Part shown: positions 1-8,773 of the stretch, one piece after another
Layout: each line of letters opens with the position of its first letter
How positions within the stretch are numbered: position 1 is the stretch's first letter
Source of the DNA: Mesomycoplasma lagogenitalium
GTDB lineage: Bacteria > Bacillota_I > Bacilli_A > Mycoplasmatales > Metamycoplasmataceae
Direction of reading: 5' to 3'
Length of the DNA: 64,000 nt
Assembly (NCBI RefSeq): GCF_029854295.1
Contig: NZ_CP122979.1
Span: 868,001 to 932,000, forward strand
Made by a program: the position numbers and the translations under genes
The notes under the pieces: generated by a model
What the model was told of the DNA's origin: nothing
What the model saw: only the letters and a program-made list of their open reading frames with translations
Database searches by the model: none

Positions 1-1
1 A

Positions 2-286
2 AATAATGCTAATAGATTAGCTAATCTTGATGTTCATAATCAACAAAGATTAGTTAATGCCGCTTCTCGCGATATTGAAAATTATAATTTTATTTTAGAA
101 AATAAATTAGAACATTTATTTAAAAAGGAAGAGTTAATTTTTTTTCAAGAAAGAGTTAATGAACCCTTTTTAAACTTAAATGATATTGCTTTATTATTAA
201 GTGAAAAGCATAATATTAAAAAAACTAAAAGCGGTTTAAACCACTGATCAATTAAACTTAATAAAATTGTAAAAAATTTAAAATAA
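2..286 (+). CDS. whiA: WhiA family DNA-binding protein, C-terminal part
   Basis: This is the last 94 codons of a gene that begins before the window. The translation starts with an NRLANLDVHNQQR stretch and ends with a helix-turn-helix that includes KTKSGLNHWSIKLNKI. Both match the C-terminal DNA-binding domain of WhiA, a protein conserved in Gram-positive bacteria and Mollicutes. One TGA (245-247) falls at the Trp after GLNH. The stop is TAA. A permease gene follows 48 nt later with its own ribosome-binding site. The N-terminal LAGLIDADG-like part is outside the window, so its integrity cannot be judged. Confidence 0.85.
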
Positions 287-334
287 TAAATTTTAAATCG
301 GTTATTATAGTATAATACTCCTTAAAGGAGAAAA

Positions 335-1861
335 ATGTCTGAAAAACAAGGTAAAAAAATTGGACTAGTACTTGCATTAATGATGCTTATTGGTTCCGTT
401 GTAGGAATAGGAATTTTTTTTAAAAATGGAACTATTTCAAGAGAAACTGGCGGTAATGGAATTTCTTGACTTATCGCCTGAATTATTGGTGGAATTATTT
501 CTATCGCTGCGGCACTAAATTTTGCCGAAATTGGAACGATGAAAAAAAGCAAATTAAGTGGCTTATCTAGTTGAATTTATCGCACATCAGGAACTAAAAT
601 TGGCTATGGAACTTCTGTAGCTTATGCAATATTTTATTGAGGTCTTTTGCTAGTTATTATCCCAATATTTTCTGCAGAAATGTTATTTTATTTTTTAGGT
701 ACTATTAATGTTATTGACTTTCAAAAAATAAAGTTATGAGTTATTTGTTTAACAGGAATAGGGATTGGAATTTTATTTTATGTATTAAACTGAATTTCAC
801 TAAAAATTAGTGGTTATGTACAAACGGTTGTTACTATTTTAAAATTTATTCCATTATTATTAGGAGCATTAGCTGGAATAATTTTTCCTTATGTTAATAA
901 TAATGGAGGAACAAATGCGTTTGTAGATTTTAAAAATACTTTTAGCGCTAAGGGAATCGTTCTAGCACTGCCTGCTGTACTGTTTTCTTATGATGCATTT
1001 TTAGTTTCAGGTTCAATTGGAAATAAAATTAAAAATGCTAATCGTAATTTACCGCTTGCTATTTTAATTGGGATGATAACAATAGTAATTCTTTATTCGC
1101 TGATAGCTATTTCCTCAATTTTACATAATTCTAGTGTGATTTGAGATTTACTTAAAAATACTATGCCTGCAAATATAAGTAATTATATTGTACCGATGGT
1201 TGTCTTTTTTATTTTAGTATCTTCCTTAGGTGTTACTAATGGTATAAGCGCTGCTTTTAGTGCGGAAATAGAAAATCTTATTGATTTAAATGTTCTTTTC
1301 GGATCAAAATGATTAAAAGACAAAATTCAAGATAAAGCTAAAATTGTTTATTGATTATTTATTTTATTAATTTGAAATTTAATGTGAATTTTACCAAGTG
1401 CAATAATCGATTCAGATGCATTAATAGATGGTGTGTCTAACTATCCAACAGCATTTTTTATGATGGTCTATGCTTATTTGATTTTAACTTATACAATTAA
1501 AAGAAATAAAATTAATGAAACTCAAAAAATTAATAAATATCTTTATTATATTGCTGCATTTATTTCAGTAGTTGGAATTGCTGTAGTAAAAATTGCTTAT
1601 TTATATGCAATCAGTGAAAATTTAGTTAAATGGGAAATCGCTAATTGAGGGTTGTTTAAAACTGATGCAAATGCTATAAAAATTCCTTTAGAATTTATTT
1701 TATATATAATCAATCTTTTAATTATAATTATTATTCCATTTATTAATTTTTATTTAGAAAAATGAATATTTAAAAGAAATATATTAAATGAATTTACTAG
1801 TCAACTTGAAGAAAAAGAAGAAAAAACTAACAAATTTAAAAACGAATCATTTTATATTTAA
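335..1861 (+). CDS. APC-family amino acid permease
   Basis: The protein has 508 residues and about 12 to 14 hydrophobic segments. Near residues 20-28 it has the GSVVGIGIF motif of the first membrane helix of amino acid-polyamine-organocation (APC) transporters. The start is the ATG after a clear AAAGGAG Shine-Dalgarno sequence. Eleven or more TGA codons are read as Trp. The charged tail (QLEEKEEKTNKFKN) is cytoplasmic. The family imports amino acids by proton symport or exchange, which suits an organism that scavenges them. The substrate cannot be told from the sequence. The coding end overlaps the arm of a terminator hairpin. Confidence 0.85.
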
Positions 1862-1885
1862 TGTAATTCGTTTTTTTTTTTTTTT
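1841..1885 (+). terminator. Rho-independent terminator of the permease
   Basis: AACGAATCATT (1841-1851) pairs with AATG-TA-ATTCGTT (1860-1872). A run of T follows. The left arm lies inside the last codons of the permease. Confidence 0.75.
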
Positions 1886-1897
1886 ACAAATAAAAAA

Positions 1898-1914
1898 AGC
1901 AAGTAAAACTTGCT
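1898..1914 (-). terminator. Terminator of rpmB
   Basis: On the minus strand AGCAAGT and ACTTGCT form a 7-bp stem with a 3-nt loop, followed by T residues. It lies 20 nt after the rpmB stop codon and converges with the permease terminator. Confidence 0.75.
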
Positions 1915-1934
1915 CTTGTTTTTATTAATAACTA

Positions 1935-2132
1935 TTAGTTAGAAATCCCTTGCTTACGTAATGTTCTAGCAGTTTTAGCACTTACTTTAATAGTGATAAC
2001 TCTACCATTGTCATTCATTACTTTAATTTTTTGTAAATTCAATCTAAATGTTCTTTTAGTTGCATTTAAAGCGTGAGATCTTCTGTTTCCAGTCATTGAC
2101 CCTTTTCCAGTAATATCGTCTCTTCTAGCCAT
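1935..2132 (-). CDS. rpmB: 50S ribosomal protein L28
   Basis: The protein has 65 residues. It starts [20 protein letters not shown], the typical L28 N-terminus, and ends with [11 protein letters not shown]. It is a component of the large ribosomal subunit. The ATG has a GAGGA ribosome-binding site. The gene sits 12 nt after rplT and ends at a hairpin terminator, so it is probably the last cistron of the infC-rpmI-rplT transcript. That position is unusual, because rpmB is normally a separate unit. There is no CxxC zinc pair, so it is a cysteine-free form. Confidence 0.93.
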   Translation of the reverse strand: MARRDDITGKGSMTGNRRSHALNATKRTFRLNLQKIKVMNDNGRVITIKVSAKTARTLRKQGISN

Positions 2133-2144
2133 AGTTCCTCCTTT

Positions 2145-2498
2145 TTATTTTAAAGCTGCTTGTGCTTGTTTAACAATAGTTTCAAAAACATCGTGGTGAT
2201 GAATAGCGATTTCTGAAAGCATTTTTCTATTAACTTCAATGTTTGCTTTTCTTAATCCGTTAATTAATTGTGAATAGGTTAATCCTAAAGGTCTAACTGC
2301 TGCATTAATTCTAGCGATTCAAAGTTTTCTAAAATCTCTTTTAACTTGTTTTCTGTCTCTAAAAGCATAAGTTCATGATTTAACAACAGCTTGTTTAGCA
2401 ACTTTGAAACCAACTGATTTATGTCCTCAGTATCCTTTTGCTAATTTTAATCATTTTTTTCTTCTTTGTCTTGTGACTGTTCCGCCTTTAACTCTCAT
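2145..2498 (-). CDS. rplT: 50S ribosomal protein L20
   Basis: The protein has 117 residues, the usual L20 length. It begins [22 protein letters not shown] and contains the conserved [20 protein letters not shown] segment. Three TGA codons encode Trp. L20 is an early assembly protein that binds 23S rRNA, and in many Firmicutes it represses its own infC-rpmI-rplT operon. The gene order infC-rpmI-rplT is the standard one. The spacing to rpmI is 18 nt, with a GAAAGAGGTAAG ribosome-binding site. Confidence 0.95.
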
Positions 2499-2516
2499 TT
2501 AACTTACCTCTTTCTA

Positions 2517-2705
2517 TTAAAATAAACCTTTAATTCTTTTTAAATCTGATGCAGAAACTAATGTAGCTTTTCTTGCATGTCTTTTTTGTTTTGTTGTTTT
2601 ATTTTGAGCAAGGTGAGATCTGTAAGCTTGACCTCTTTTAACCTTTCCACTACCTGTTATTTTTAATCTCTTTTTTAAAGATGATTTAGTCTTCATTTTT
2701 GGCAT
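2517..2705 (-). CDS. rpmI: 50S ribosomal protein L35
   Basis: The protein has 62 residues and starts [21 protein letters not shown], followed by a basic core, as in all L35 proteins. The start codon lies inside the end of infC: the two genes overlap by 20 nt in different frames. The overlap suggests translational coupling of L35 to IF3. It is a large-subunit protein in the infC operon. Confidence 0.95.
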   Translation of the reverse strand: MPKMKTKSSLKKRLKITGSGKVKRGQAYRSHLAQNKTTKQKRHARKATLVSASDLKRIKGLF

Positions 2706-3333
2706 TTTCTAATCTACCTTTCTCTTCTTTTTGTAATTCTTTTTCTTTTTTAGAACTTGTTAAATGGGGAGATTTTTTCTTGTCTCTTTCTAAATACATA
2801 TCTAAAAATCTTTCATTTTGCTGTGCGTCTTTAGTTATTTTAGCAATATCTTCAACATATTTAAAAAATTTATCTAATACTTCTTTCCCTAATTCAGGTC
2901 TTGAAGCTTCACGACCTCTGAATTTTAAAGAAACTTTAACACGATCGCCATCTAATAAAAATTCTCTAGCTTTTTTCGCTTTAGTTTGAATATCTTTAAC
3001 ATTAATTCCTAATGTTAATCTTATTTCTCTGTTATTAACAAAAGTCTGTTTTTCCTTAACTTCTTTTTGTTTTTTCTTTCTTTCGTATTTAAATTTTCCA
3101 TAATCCATAATTCTTCCAATTGGTTTTGGTTTATCACTTGAATTATCAATTGAAATGATTACTAAATCCATTTTTTGCTCTTTAGCTTTAGCAATAGCAT
3201 CATTTTTTGATAAAACACCAATTTGGGTATTATCTGAATTTATAACGAAAATTTTGGAAAAAGGAATATTTTCATTAACCAAATGTTCTTGTTGTGGTTT
3301 TCTTCTATTCCCCATATTATTCAATCTGCTAAT
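2686..3333 (-). CDS. infC: Translation initiation factor IF-3
   Basis: IF3 binds the 30S subunit and checks initiator tRNA and start-codon pairing. The N-domain starts around [13 protein letters not shown] and the C-domain holds [21 protein letters not shown]-like sequence followed by [19 protein letters not shown] charged tail extends it beyond the usual 180 residues. I placed the start at an ATT codon (3331-3333), 7 nt after a strong AAAGGAG, because infC classically uses AUU or AUC for autoregulation. The first downstream ATG (3313-3315) has no Shine-Dalgarno sequence nearby. The ATG at 3315 remains the alternative, giving 209 residues. Confidence 0.9.
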   Translation of the reverse strand: MSRLNNMGNRRKPQQEHLVNENIPFSKIFVINSDNTQIGVLSKNDAIAKAKEQKMDLVIISIDNSSDKPKPIGRIMDYGKFKYERKKKQKEVKEKQTFVNNREIRLTLGINVKDIQTKAKKAREFLLDGDRVKVSLKFRGREASRPELGKEVLDKFFKYVEDIAKITKDAQQNERFLDMYLERDKKKSPHLTSSKKEKELQKEEKGRLENAKNED

Positions 3334-3500
3334 AATTAATCTCCTTTTAAATAAAAAAGTGGTTTTTATCCACTTTCTCAACTAACAAAATTAAAAATAT
3401 AAAGTATATAAATAATCATTGTAGCTAAACCCATGAAAGAATCATCAGGTGAGAAGTGAATCTACTTTCTGCAATTGTTATCTATTGCTTTAATATTATA
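3334..3500 (-). promoter_or_regulatory. infC operon promoter and structured leader
   Basis: A TATAAT box lies at 3495-3500 on the minus strand. The leader of about 150 nt can form a GAAGT/ACTTC hairpin, a bulged stem around ATGA/TCAT, and just before the ribosome-binding site AAAGTGG/CCACTTT (3356-3376) followed by TTTATTT. The last hairpin resembles an attenuator. In Firmicutes the L20 leader controls this operon, and this leader is a candidate counterpart. That assignment is inferred. Confidence 0.5.
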
Positions 3501-3549
3501 ACTTTTTTTATTAAAAAACAAAATAAAAACTTTTTAAAAAAATAAAATA

Positions 3550-3572
3550 AAAACACAGAATGTCTGTGTTTT
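3550..3572 (-). terminator. Terminator after tRNA-Ile
   Basis: AAAACACAGA (3550-3559) pairs with TCTGTGTTTT (3563-3572) around a 3-nt loop. The minus-strand continuation is T-rich. Confidence 0.7.
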
Positions 3573-3588
3573 AGGTCATACAATGAAA

Positions 3589-3665
3589 TGGTGGGAACGA
3601 ATGGAATCGAACCATCGACCTCACGATTATCAGTCGTGTGCTCTAACCGGCTGAGCTACGCTCCC
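3589..3665 (-). tRNA. tRNA-Ile (anticodon GAT)
   Basis: The 77-nt cloverleaf is complete. The acceptor stem is GGGAGCG with CGTTCCC, the D-arm contains AGCTCAGCCGGTTAGAGC, the anticodon loop is CTGATAA, and the T-arm contains GGTTCGATTCC. The 3' CCA is encoded. It reads the isoleucine codons ATT and ATC. It lies between rpsI and infC with a terminator just downstream, and it may be read through from rplM-rpsI. Confidence 0.95.
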
Positions 3666-3709
3666 ATAAATACAAGTTTTAAATTTAACTTGTATAATTA
3701 TATCATAAA

Positions 3710-4111
3710 TTAACGTTTTGAGAATTGTCTTGCTCTACGTGCTTTTCTAAGTCCGTATTTTTTACGTTCTTTAGCTCTAGCATCTCTAGTTAACATACCT
3801 GTTTTTTTTAAATTAGGTCTATAATCTTTTGAAGCTTGTAATAAAGCTCTTGCAATACCTAATCTAATTGCTCCTGCTTGACCTGATAATCCACCACCGG
3901 ATGCATTAACAGTAATATCTCAAGAATTTTGAGTTTCCGTAATTTCAAGCGGTTGTAAAGCATCTTTAATTAATAAATCTGACATTAAATAATCTTTTGC
4001 TTCTCTTTTGTTGATTATAAAACTACCTTTTCCAGGTTTTAAAATAACTCTTGCAGTTGAAGATTTTCTTCTTCCTAATCCTCTGTAAAAAACAACTTCT
4101 TTTTTCGCCAT
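3710..4111 (-). CDS. rpsI: 30S ribosomal protein S9
   Basis: The protein has 133 residues and starts [20 protein letters not shown]. The C-terminus ends in QFSKR, the conserved basic tail (usually SKR) that reaches into the decoding centre and touches the P-site tRNA. One TGA codes for Trp after ETQNS. The ATG overlaps the stop of rplM by one base (TAATG), which indicates translational coupling. The rplM-rpsI pair is the standard arrangement. Confidence 0.95.
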
Positions 4112-4545
4112 TATTTAACCTCTAATTTCTCTGGTTTTTGAGCATTGTGTTTATGTTCTGGTCCAGCATAAACAAAAAGATTAACTCTTTGTCTATTTCC
4201 TAATTTAGTATGTGGCAACATACCTCTAATTGCTTTTTCAACAATTGCTGTTGGTTTTTTTTCTCTTAAATTTTTAGCATTAATTGATTTTAATCCACCT
4301 GGATATCCTGAGTGTGAATAGTAAATTTTATTTTCTTCTTTATTTGCTGTCAATAAAACTTTTTCAGCATTGATAATAATGATATTATCTCCCATATCAA
4401 CATTAGGTGTAAATGATGGTTTATTTTTTCCTCTTAAATATGTAGCAGCTAAAGTAGCTAAACGACCAAGCACTTGATTTTCAGCATCAATTACATATCA
4501 TTTTTTTTCTACTTCTAAATGCTTAACTATAGTAGTTTGTCTCAT
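4111..4545 (-). CDS. rplM: 50S ribosomal protein L13
   Basis: The protein has 144 residues. It starts [21 protein letters not shown] and contains the signature [18 protein letters not shown]. The ATG is preceded by AAGGAA. One TGA encodes the Trp of KKWYVIDA. L13 is an early-assembly protein of the large subunit. It is the first gene of the two-gene rplM-rpsI operon. The 150-nt gap before it contains the terminator of rplQ and a T/A-rich promoter region. Confidence 0.95.
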
Positions 4546-4669
4546 AATTCCTTCCTTTAATTTAGCTTAATTTTATTAAATAATGTAACAGGTATTTAAA
4601 TATTGCTTTTAAATTATATAACTTTTTTAAATAAATAAAAATATTTTCTTATTTTTTTGTATAAAAAAA

Positions 4670-4688
4670 GCAAAAGTTGTAATTTTGC
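4670..4688 (-). terminator. Terminator of the S10-spc-alpha operon
   Basis: On the minus strand GCAAAA and TTTTGC form a short stem followed by T7. It lies 10 nt beyond the rplQ stop, so it ends the long ribosomal transcript. Confidence 0.7.
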
Positions 4689-4698
4689 CTTTATTTTA

Positions 4699-5061
4699 TT
4701 AAACTAATTCTAAAATTGCCATTTTGGAATTATCACCTAATCTAGCAGGTAATTTGATAATTCTTGTATATCCACCATTACGATCTTTATATTTAGGACC
4801 GACATTTTCAAATAAATGTGATAAAGCACTTTTGCCATCTTTAGTTTTTACATCTCTTAAAAATGCGGCAGCTAAACGACGAGAAGCAAGAGTATTTGTT
4901 TTAGCTTTTGTAATTAATCTTTCTACATGTTTTCTAAGTTCTTTAGCTCTTGTTTCAGTTGTTGTGATTCTTCCATAAACGATTACATCTGTAGATAAAG
5001 AACGTAAAACGTGTTTTTTTCATGTTGAATTACGTTTAAATAATTGTGTTGGATTAGCCAT
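4699..5061 (-). CDS. rplQ: 50S ribosomal protein L17
   Basis: The protein has 120 residues. It contains [18 protein letters not shown] and [17 protein letters not shown], both diagnostic for L17, and ends in MAILELV. One TGA encodes the Trp of STWKK. It is the last gene of the S10-spc-alpha cluster, 2 nt after rpoA. It is part of the large subunit near the peptide exit tunnel. Confidence 0.95.
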
Positions 5062-5063
5062 AT

Positions 5064-6074
5064 TTATTCTCCTTCTTTTTTAAGAACAATTCCACGTTCT
5101 TTTAATTTTTCAATAATCTCTTGAACAGATTTTTTTCCTAAATTTTTAACATTTTGAAGTTCTTCTTCATCAATTTTTTCTAAATCAGAAACAGTTTTAA
5201 ATCCTGCTCTTCGTAAAGCATTTAATGATCTTACTGTTAAACTAAGTTCATTAATATCGATTGATTTATCTTTTGGAACTTCTTCTTTAACTTTTTCTTC
5301 TTCAAAAAAGTCTTTTTCATTTAAATCTAAATTATCAACATTAGAAACAATTCCTAAATGAATCATTAAAATTTTAGCAGCTTCTGAAATAGCTTCTTTA
5401 GCTTCGATTGTTCCATCAGTTTCTACAGTTAATTCTAATTTTTCTTCAACGATAGTTGATGCTGAATTTAATTCATCAACAGTATAATTTACATTTAAAA
5501 CTGGTGAAAAATCAGAATCAACAGCTAAAAATTTTCCTGATTTTAACTTACTTTCTAATGATGAACCAAATTCTGAAACAATTTTTTTATTATCTTCAAA
5601 AGAAACAAATCCTCTTCCTGATAATAAATACATTTCAAAATTAAATGCTCCTTTTTTAGAAATTTTTGTTATTGGTTGATCTAAATTAACAATTTTAATT
5701 TCAGGAGAAACTAAAATATCTTTGGCACATACTTGATCACCTTCAAAATTTTCACTATTAAAACTAACTTTAACAGGAACATTATCTTTAAAAACATCTT
5801 TATTATAAACAAATTTAATTTTCTTTAAATTATTTAAGATAGTAACAACATCTTCAGTAACATTTTCAATTGCTCCAAATTCATGTTCAACACCTTCAAT
5901 TTTAACTGCAAACGGTGCAACAGATGAAACAGATGAAAGAATTGTTCTTCTTAATGCATTTCCTAATGTTCTAGCAAAACCTCTTTCTAAAGGCTCTAAA
6001 ACAAAAGATGTTTTATAATCTGATTGTTTATTTTCTTTTTCTTCTTTATAATGAATTTTTGCGAATTTTTGCAC
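5064..6074 (-). CDS. rpoA: DNA-directed RNA polymerase alpha subunit
   Basis: The protein has 336 residues. The N-terminal dimerisation domain is present (LEPLERGFARTLGNALRR at about residues 27-44). The C-terminal domain is also present and carries the helix-hairpin-helix ELSLTVRSLNALRRAGF...LQNVKNLGKKSVQEI, so contacts with activators and UP elements should be possible. A Lys/Glu-rich linker joins them. Alpha nucleates the assembly of RNA polymerase. The gene lies between rpsK and rplQ, the usual place. Confidence 0.96.
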   Translation of the reverse strand: MQKFAKIHYKEEKENKQSDYKTSFVLEPLERGFARTLGNALRRTILSSVSSVAPFAVKIEGVEHEFGAIENVTEDVVTILNNLKKIKFVYNKDVFKDNVPVKVSFNSENFEGDQVCAKDILVSPEIKIVNLDQPITKISKKGAFNFEMYLLSGRGFVSFEDNKKIVSEFGSSLESKLKSGKFLAVDSDFSPVLNVNYTVDELNSASTIVEEKLELTVETDGTIEAKEAISEAAKILMIHLGIVSNVDNLDLNEKDFFEEEKVKEEVPKDKSIDINELSLTVRSLNALRRAGFKTVSDLEKIDEEELQNVKNLGKKSVQEIIEKLKERGIVLKKEGE

Positions 6075-6084
6075 CTAAGACCTC

Positions 6085-6471
6085 CTATCTTTTTGTTTCT
6101 CTTTTGATAACTTTTCTTGGAGGTCTTGTTCCGTTGTGAGGAATTGGTGTTACGTCTTTAACTTCAGTAACTGTTATTCCTGAAACTTCGATTTGTTTTC
6201 TAGCTGCATCTTTTCCTGGACCTAAACCTTTAATTTCAACTTTAACTTCTTTAATACCATGTTCTTTTGCAGATTCTGATGCTGCAGCCGCTGCTAAACC
6301 AGCAGCATAAGGAGTTTTTTTCTTTGTTCCTTTATATCCTATAGCACCTGACGAAGATCAAGCAATTACATTCCCTTGTTCATCTGAAAATGTAACAATT
6401 GTATTTTGATGAGTTGAATGAATGTGAGCGATTCCGCTAGTAATATTTTTTCTTTTAATTTTTCTAGCCAT
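6085..6471 (-). CDS. rpsK: 30S ribosomal protein S11
   Basis: The protein has 128 residues. Recognisable parts are [28 protein letters not shown] and the C-terminal [17 protein letters not shown]. One TGA encodes the Trp of IAWSSSG. S11 forms part of the platform of the small subunit and contacts the mRNA exit region. It is 3 nt from rpsM and 10 nt from rpoA in the alpha operon. Confidence 0.95.
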
Positions 6472-6474
6472 ATC

Positions 6475-6843
6475 CTATTTACCTTTCTTTCCAGCAACTG
6501 TTTTTCTAGGCCCTTTTCTTGTACGGGCATTCTTTTGAGTAACTTGACCACGAACAGGCATTCCTTTTCTATGTCTAATTCCTCTATAGCATTTAATTTC
6601 CATTAATCTTTTAATATTAATAGCAACTTCACGACGTAAATCACCTTCAGTCATATATTGTGATGCTATATCTCTAATTTTTGATAATTGTTCTTCGCTT
6701 AAATCTTTTACACGAATATCTTCGCTAATTTCAGCTTGCTTTAAAATTTCTTGTGCTCTTGATTTTCCGATTCCAAAAATATAAGTCAAAGAGATAACAA
6801 CTCTTTTATTATTTGGAATTTCAACGTTTAAAATTCTAGCCAT
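6475..6843 (-). CDS. rpsM: 30S ribosomal protein S13
   Basis: The protein has 122 residues and starts [21 protein letters not shown]. It has the C-terminal signature [21 protein letters not shown]13 sits in the head of the small subunit and contacts the P-site tRNA and L5. It lies between rpmJ and rpsK as in most bacteria, and no TGA codon interrupts it. Confidence 0.96.
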   Translation of the reverse strand: MARILNVEIPNNKRVVISLTYIFGIGKSRAQEILKQAEISEDIRVKDLSEEQLSKIRDIASQYMTEGDLRREVAINIKRLMEIKCYRGIRHRKGMPVRGQVTQKNARTRKGPRKTVAGKKGK

Positions 6844-6852
6844 TTTTTCTCC

Positions 6853-6966
6853 TTAACCTTGTCTTTGTTTGTGTTTAGGTAAAACACAAATAATTCTATT
6901 AATACCATTACGTTTAATGATTTTGCAGTCTTTACACATTTTTTTGACTGACGCTCTTACTTTCAT
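6853..6966 (-). CDS. rpmJ: 50S ribosomal protein L36
   Basis: The protein has 37 residues, the canonical L36 length. It starts [19 protein letters not shown]. The zinc ligands C11, C14, C27 and H32 are all present, so this is the C+ form. The ATG is preceded by AGGAGACTT. It follows infA and precedes rpsM, as in the standard alpha operon. Confidence 0.94.
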   Translation of the reverse strand: MKVRASVKKMCKDCKIIKRNGINRIICVLPKHKQRQG

Positions 6967-6975
6967 AAGTCTCCT

Positions 6976-7191
6976 TTATTTATGACGATAAACAATTCTA
7001 CCTTTGCTCAAATCATAAGGACTAATTTCTACATCAACTTTATCACCTGGAATAATTTTAATGTGATGTAATTTCATTTTTCCTGATACATGACCTCTGA
7101 TTGTTAAATTATTTTCTAATAAAACATCAAATTCACTTGCGTTATGAGCATGAATTACTTTACCTGCCATTTTAATTGCATCTTTTGCCAT
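6976..7191 (-). CDS. infA: Translation initiation factor IF-1
   Basis: The protein has 71 residues. It is a single S1-type OB fold: [21 protein letters not shown], then [22 protein letters not shown] and [17 protein letters not shown]1 occupies the A site of the 30S subunit during initiation. It lies between map and rpmJ. The upstream gap of 188 nt is the largest in the ribosomal cluster and may carry a separate promoter. Confidence 0.95.
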   Translation of the reverse strand: MAKDAIKMAGKVIHAHNASEFDVLLENNLTIRGHVSGKMKLHHIKIIPGDKVDVEISPYDLSKGRIVYRHK

Positions 7192-7379
7192 TTATTAAAA
7201 TAGCTCCTCTTTAAATTTTATTTTAATTATTATGTCAATTGTTTTTTATTTATCTCTTTAAAAGTAATTGCAACCTTTTAAAGAAATACCTGGACTTATT
7301 GAACCTTTTAGTTTTGCCAGGGATTTGAAATATAATTTAAATTATACTAAATTTTTAAAATTTCAGTAATTATTATTAC
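7192..7379 (-). promoter_or_regulatory. map-infA gap with internal promoter and possible leader
   Basis: Two promoter-like signals are visible on the minus strand: a TATAAT near 7340, and a TTGACA near 7229-7234 that has only a weak -10. After the TATAAT, CCTGG and CCAGG can pair around 30 nt, and AAAAGGTT occurs twice. No open frame of note is present. An infA leader is the simplest reading, and its regulation is unknown. Confidence 0.35.
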
Positions 7380-8129
7380 TTACTTTTCTGTTAAAATGAT
7401 GCCCTTACCATTTTTTATTAATACAGTTTGCTCGTAATGAGCACTTTTTTTGTTTGACGCAGAAACTACTGTTCAACCATCTTTTAAAATTTTAACTTTA
7501 TTACTATCTTGAATAATCATTGGTTCAATACAAATAACCATATTGTCTTTTAAAAGCATCCCTTGATTATTAGTTATATAGTTATATACATAAGGCTTTT
7601 CATGTAAATGTTTACCTATTCCATGACCGGAAAATTCTAATGGAGTAAATAAATTATTTTCCTTAATCACTTTATATATTGCTTTTGAAATGTCATTAAC
7701 TCTTGCTCCAGGTTTAATTGCTTTTAAACCTGCATCAAATGCGCGCTTAGCTACTTCAATAAGTTTATAATTTTCAAAATTATTTTCGCCTATTGATTTA
7801 CTAAAAGCCGAATCGGAATAATATCCTTGATATTTAACTCCCATATCAATAGAAATTAAATCGCCATTTTTTAAAATTCGATTATCAGGAATGCCATGAA
7901 TTACTTCTTCATTTAATGCGGTACAAATTGTATTTGGAAAATTTAAATAACCTAAAAAAGCTGGTTCAGCATTTCTTTTGATAGTTTCTTGATAAGCTAA
8001 TTTATCTAATTCTAAAAGTGATACTCCCTCTTTGGCTGCATCATAAACAATTTTTTTTACTTCTGCTAAAATTTGACAAGATTTTTTAATTAATTCTATT
8101 TCTGAATCTTTTTTAATTATATTGCTCAT
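7380..8129 (-). CDS. map: Methionine aminopeptidase, type I
   Basis: The enzyme (EC 3.4.11.18) removes the initiator Met from new proteins. It has 249 residues. Metal ligands of the pita-bread fold can be recognised: D in SIDMGVKYQGYYSDSAF (two Asp), H in GHGIGKHLHEKPYV, E in CIEPMI and a second E near the C-terminal YEQTVL. One TGA encodes the Trp after KILKDG. The start overlaps the stop of adk by one base (TAATG). Confidence 0.95.
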
Positions 8130-8773
8130 TATTTTTCTAACTCTTGCAAAATATTATTTACAATTTCTTCAGGCGATGAAACAGCAGAAAGTTTAACTAA
8201 CATACCTTTTTCTTCGTAAAAACTAATTAATATTTTAGTTTCTGAATTATAAACTTCCAATCTTTTCATTATTGCTTCTTCTTTATCATCTTCTCTTTGC
8301 AATAACTTTGTATCATCTTTTTCACATAATTCACCTTTTGCTGAAGGTTTAAAATCTAGATGATAAGTTGTTGAGCAAACAGGACAATAACGTCTTTTAG
8401 TTAATCTTTGGATGATAATATCTTTTGGTGCTTCAAGCAAAATAACTTTGTCAATATTGGCACTTTTTAAATTTTCTAAAAAGTTTGCTTGATTGACTGT
8501 TCTGGGATAACCGTCAAGAATAAAATTAATATTTTTAGTATATAATTCATCAATTTTTTCTTGAACTATAGCATTAGTAATTTCATCAGGTACATAAAAT
8601 CCATTTTCAACAATTGATTTTAATTCTAATCCTAACTTTGTTTTTTCCCTAATTGCTGAACGGAAAATTTCTCCCGTTGATAAATGAACTAAATTTGTTT
8701 TTTTGGAAAGTAGTGAAGCAGCAGTTCCTTTACCAACTCCAGGAGCTCCCAGAAAAATTAAATTTTTTATCAT
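8129..8773 (-). CDS. adk: Adenylate kinase
   Basis: The enzyme (EC 2.7.4.3) interconverts ATP, AMP and ADP. It has 214 residues. The P-loop GAPGVGKGT is at residues 9-17 and the NMP-binding DGYPRT motif follows. The lid is the zinc type: CPVC, then CEKD, that is three cysteines and one aspartate. The start overlaps the end of secY by 7 nt. The downstream gene is map, as in Bacillus. Confidence 0.96.
   Translation of the reverse strand: MIKNLIFLGAPGVGKGTAASLLSKKTNLVHLSTGEIFRSAIREKTKLGLELKSIVENGFYVPDEITNAIVQEKIDELYTKNINFILDGYPRTVNQANFLENLKSANIDKVILLEAPKDIIIQRLTKRRYCPVCSTTYHLDFKPSAKGELCEKDDTKLLQREDDKEEAIMKRLEVYNSETKILISFYEEKGMLVKLSAVSSPEEIVNNILQELEK

Noticed and set aside
322-552. Minus-strand frame of 76 codons
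   Set aside because: It is antisense to the permease gene and contains only the complement of its hydrophobic codons.
2699-3385. Plus-strand hydrophobic frames over infC
   Set aside because: They are antisense shadows of a strongly conserved gene.
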